NCBI GenBank assembly: GCA_003561815.1
Contig: PWVP01000097.1
Location: 1 to 8,354, forward strand
Reading direction: 5' to 3'
DNA length: 8,354 bases
DNA from: Campylobacterota bacterium
Lineage (GTDB): Bacteria > Campylobacterota > Campylobacteria > Campylobacterales > SZUA-545
The number at the start of each line of letters is the position of its first letter. The stretch's first letter is position 1. A program made the position numbers and the translations under genes. Shown here one piece after another: positions 7,096 through 8,354 of the stretch. A model generated the notes under the pieces. That model did not search any database, was not told where the DNA came from, and saw only the letters and a list, made by a program, of their open reading frames with translations.

Positions 7096-7967
7096 GTCAG
7101 AAACGAAAAGAGAGGCACCGCTCGCACCGCACACTCTTTCGCCTGGTGGGGCTTTTGGGCGGGGCGGCTCTGCTGATAGGGGTGACGGTACTCATCTTCT
7201 GGGCACAAAAGAGTGAGCCAAGTCAGTGGCGGGTGCAGCCGGTTACGATCGATCTCAACAGCTCGTCCGATATTGTGCTGATTGACCAGTCGCCGATTCG
7301 ACCACTGCTCTATCACGGAAGCCTTTCGCTTTCGGATGTGACGGTGATTGACGATCGCAAAGCCCACTTTATCAGCCTGCTGCTGCCAGCGATTCTGATC
7401 GCCAAGGAGAATCAGGCGCTCAAGCGCGAGCGGCTGGAGAAGATCCTCTCTCAGCCTGAGAAGTCCAGCACCGATCGGCTCTGGGTTCAAAAGATGAAGG
7501 AGCGCTACCGCGCGGAGGATATCGCCACTTTGCAGCGCCGTCTGCACACCCATCCGCCCAGTCTGGTGCTTGCTCAGGCGGCTTTAGAGAGCGGCTGGGG
7601 AACCTCCCGCTTTTTTAGTGAGGCCAACAACATCTTCGGTGTCTGGTCGTTTAACCCCAACGAGCCGCGCATCCGGGCGCAGGGCAGCCGAAACGGTCAG
7701 GCGATCTACCTGCGCCAGTACGAGACGGTTTTGGACTCTATCGAGGACTACTACCGCACCCTGGCCACCAGCCGCTCCTTTACGCAGTTTCGCCACCAGC
7801 GGCTCGATAGCCGCGACCCGCTCTATCTGGTCACCTTTTTAGGCCACTACTCCGAACAGCGCGAGGAGTATATCCGCAAAGTCCAGAGCGTGATCCGGTT
7901 TAACGATCTGCAGCAGTACGACAGCTACGAGCTGGATCCGGAGTACTACCAGTGGAGCAGCTATTGA
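7092..7967 (+). CDS. Membrane-anchored Bax-type glucosaminidase (GH73-like peptidoglycan hydrolase)
   Basis: This is a 291-residue protein. The N-terminus is basic (MSQKRKERHRSHR), followed by one hydrophobic segment at about 15-37 with no clear cleavage site, so it is probably anchored in the inner membrane facing the periplasm. Residues about 85-150 resemble the helical N-terminal part of Bax. The catalytic region begins LVLAQAALESGWGTSRF, with Glu166 as the expected catalytic acid, followed by EANNIFGVWSF, the usual NNxFG signature. The family cleaves N-acetylglucosaminyl bonds in peptidoglycan. E. coli Bax is of similar length. The last 20 residues are strikingly tyrosine-rich (five Tyr after residue 275). 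ATG 7092 has a strong AAGGGGGAG just upstream and overlaps the stop of the CNBD gene, so the two products should be made together. Confidence 0.87.
   Translation: MSQKRKERHRSHRTLFRLVGLLGGAALLIGVTVLIFWAQKSEPSQWRVQPVTIDLNSSSDIVLIDQSPIRPLLYHGSLSLSDVTVIDDRKAHFISLLLPAILIAKENQALKRERLEKILSQPEKSSTDRLWVQKMKERYRAEDIATLQRRLHTHPPSLVLAQAALESGWGTSRFFSEANNIFGVWSFNPNEPRIRAQGSRNGQAIYLRQYETVLDSIEDYYRTLATSRSFTQFRHQRLDSRDPLYLVTFLGHYSEQREEYIRKVQSVIRFNDLQQYDSYELDPEYYQWSSY
7954..7957 (+). promoter_or_regulatory. Ribosome binding site supporting a TTG start for glutaminase
   Basis: GGAG lies six bases before TTG 7964 but eighteen before the first in-frame ATG at 7976. TTG 7964 overlaps the stop of the upstream gene as TTGA, mirroring the ATGA junctions earlier in the operon. 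The spacing therefore argues for a TTG start. Confidence 0.45.
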
Positions 7968-8354
7968 GTCCCGAGATGATTGAGAGTGTGCTTCATGAGG
8001 TGGAGCAGGAGATCCGCCCCCTGCTCGGACGCGGCAGTGTGGCCAACTACATCCCGACACTGGCTATCGCCGATCCGACACAGTTTGGCATGGCGGTGGC
8101 CACCGTCGATGGCGCGCTTTATACCATCGGTCAGGCCAAAGCCCCCTTTTCAATCCAGAGCATCTCGAAAGTCTTCGCCCTCACGCTGGCCTTCGGACTG
8201 GTCGATGAGCAGCTCTGGCAGCGCGTAGAGCGCGAAAACGCCGGGCACCCCTTTAACTCCCTGGTGCAGCTGGAGTACAAACAGGGCCTACCGCGCAACC
8301 CGCTGACCAACGCCGGGGCGATTATCACCACCGATGTGGTGCTCTCCGCCTTAG
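7964..8354 (+). CDS. glsA: Glutaminase (GlsA type), 5' portion, cut by window end
   Basis: This is the N-terminal 130 residues of a serine-dependent beta-lactamase-fold glutaminase, which hydrolyses glutamine to glutamate and ammonia in the cytoplasm. Diagnostic segments are VANYIPTLA, PFSIQSISKVFAL with the catalytic SxxK (SISK), and GLPRNPLTNAGAI. Starting at TTG 7964 the catalytic residues are Ser66 and Lys69, the numbering I recall for the E. coli enzymes. Starting at ATG 7976 the protein is four residues shorter and they become Ser62 and Lys65. The family is about 305-310 residues long, so more than half lies beyond the right edge. The frame is open to the last base. It is coupled to the glucosaminidase gene by a TTGA overlap if the TTG start is right. 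No metabolic link to its neighbours is obvious. Confidence 0.92.
   Translation, partial: MSPEMIESVLHEVEQEIRPLLGRGSVANYIPTLAIADPTQFGMAVATVDGALYTIGQAKAPFSIQSISKVFALTLAFGLVDEQLWQRVERENAGHPFNSLVQLEYKQGLPRNPLTNAGAIITTDVVLSAL

Noticed and set aside
6616..7134. Minus-strand frames of 172 codons (6616-7134) and 196 codons (6963-7553)
   Set aside because: They are antisense to the CNBD and glucosaminidase genes, have no recognisable domain and no supporting ribosome site, and cross the junction between two well-supported genes.

Overview
The window looks like a compact, GC-rich bacterial chromosome segment (roughly 58-60% GC by eye) with almost no non-coding DNA. The best taxonomic hint is a 608-residue protein of the CiaB (Campylobacter invasion antigen B) type, together with a CheY-like regulator in the style of Sulfurimonas and Sulfurovum relatives. 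This points to the Campylobacterota, although the GC content is high for that phylum. The assignment is an inference from family recognition and is tentative. No rRNA, tRNA, CRISPR array, insertion sequence or phage gene is visible.

Layout: two divergent transcription units flank one short intergenic region (about 3953-4059). Leftward (minus strand), a CiaB-like protein with an HExxH...EE metallopeptidase-like signature is followed, with an 11-nt overlap, by a hybrid sensor histidine kinase (PAS-PAS-HisKA-HATPase-degenerate receiver-receiver) that runs off the left edge. Rightward (plus strand) come a single-domain CheY-like response regulator, a FetB/YbbM-type membrane permease, a large uncharacterised protein with an N-terminal cyclic-nucleotide-binding domain and C-terminal coiled coils, a membrane-anchored Bax-type glucosaminidase, and a GlsA-type glutaminase cut by the right edge. 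The last four are chained by 4-nt start/stop overlaps (ATGA, ATGA, TTGA), so they are almost certainly one translationally coupled operon.

The intergenic region carries a perfect 9-bp inverted repeat (14-nt spacer) that overlaps an exact extended -10 promoter element (TGCTATAAT) for the leftward unit. This is a good candidate for a repressor operator or autoregulatory site.

How the genes might work together: the soluble hybrid kinase and the divergent stand-alone receiver could belong to one phosphorelay. The CNBD protein could tie a cyclic-nucleotide (or similar) signal to an envelope function, because it lies between a permease and a cell-wall hydrolase. These links rest on gene order only. 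The least understood items are the CNBD/coiled-coil protein and the CiaB-like putative metalloprotein. A separate genome-scale signal is strong over-representation of the palindrome CGATCG across all genes.
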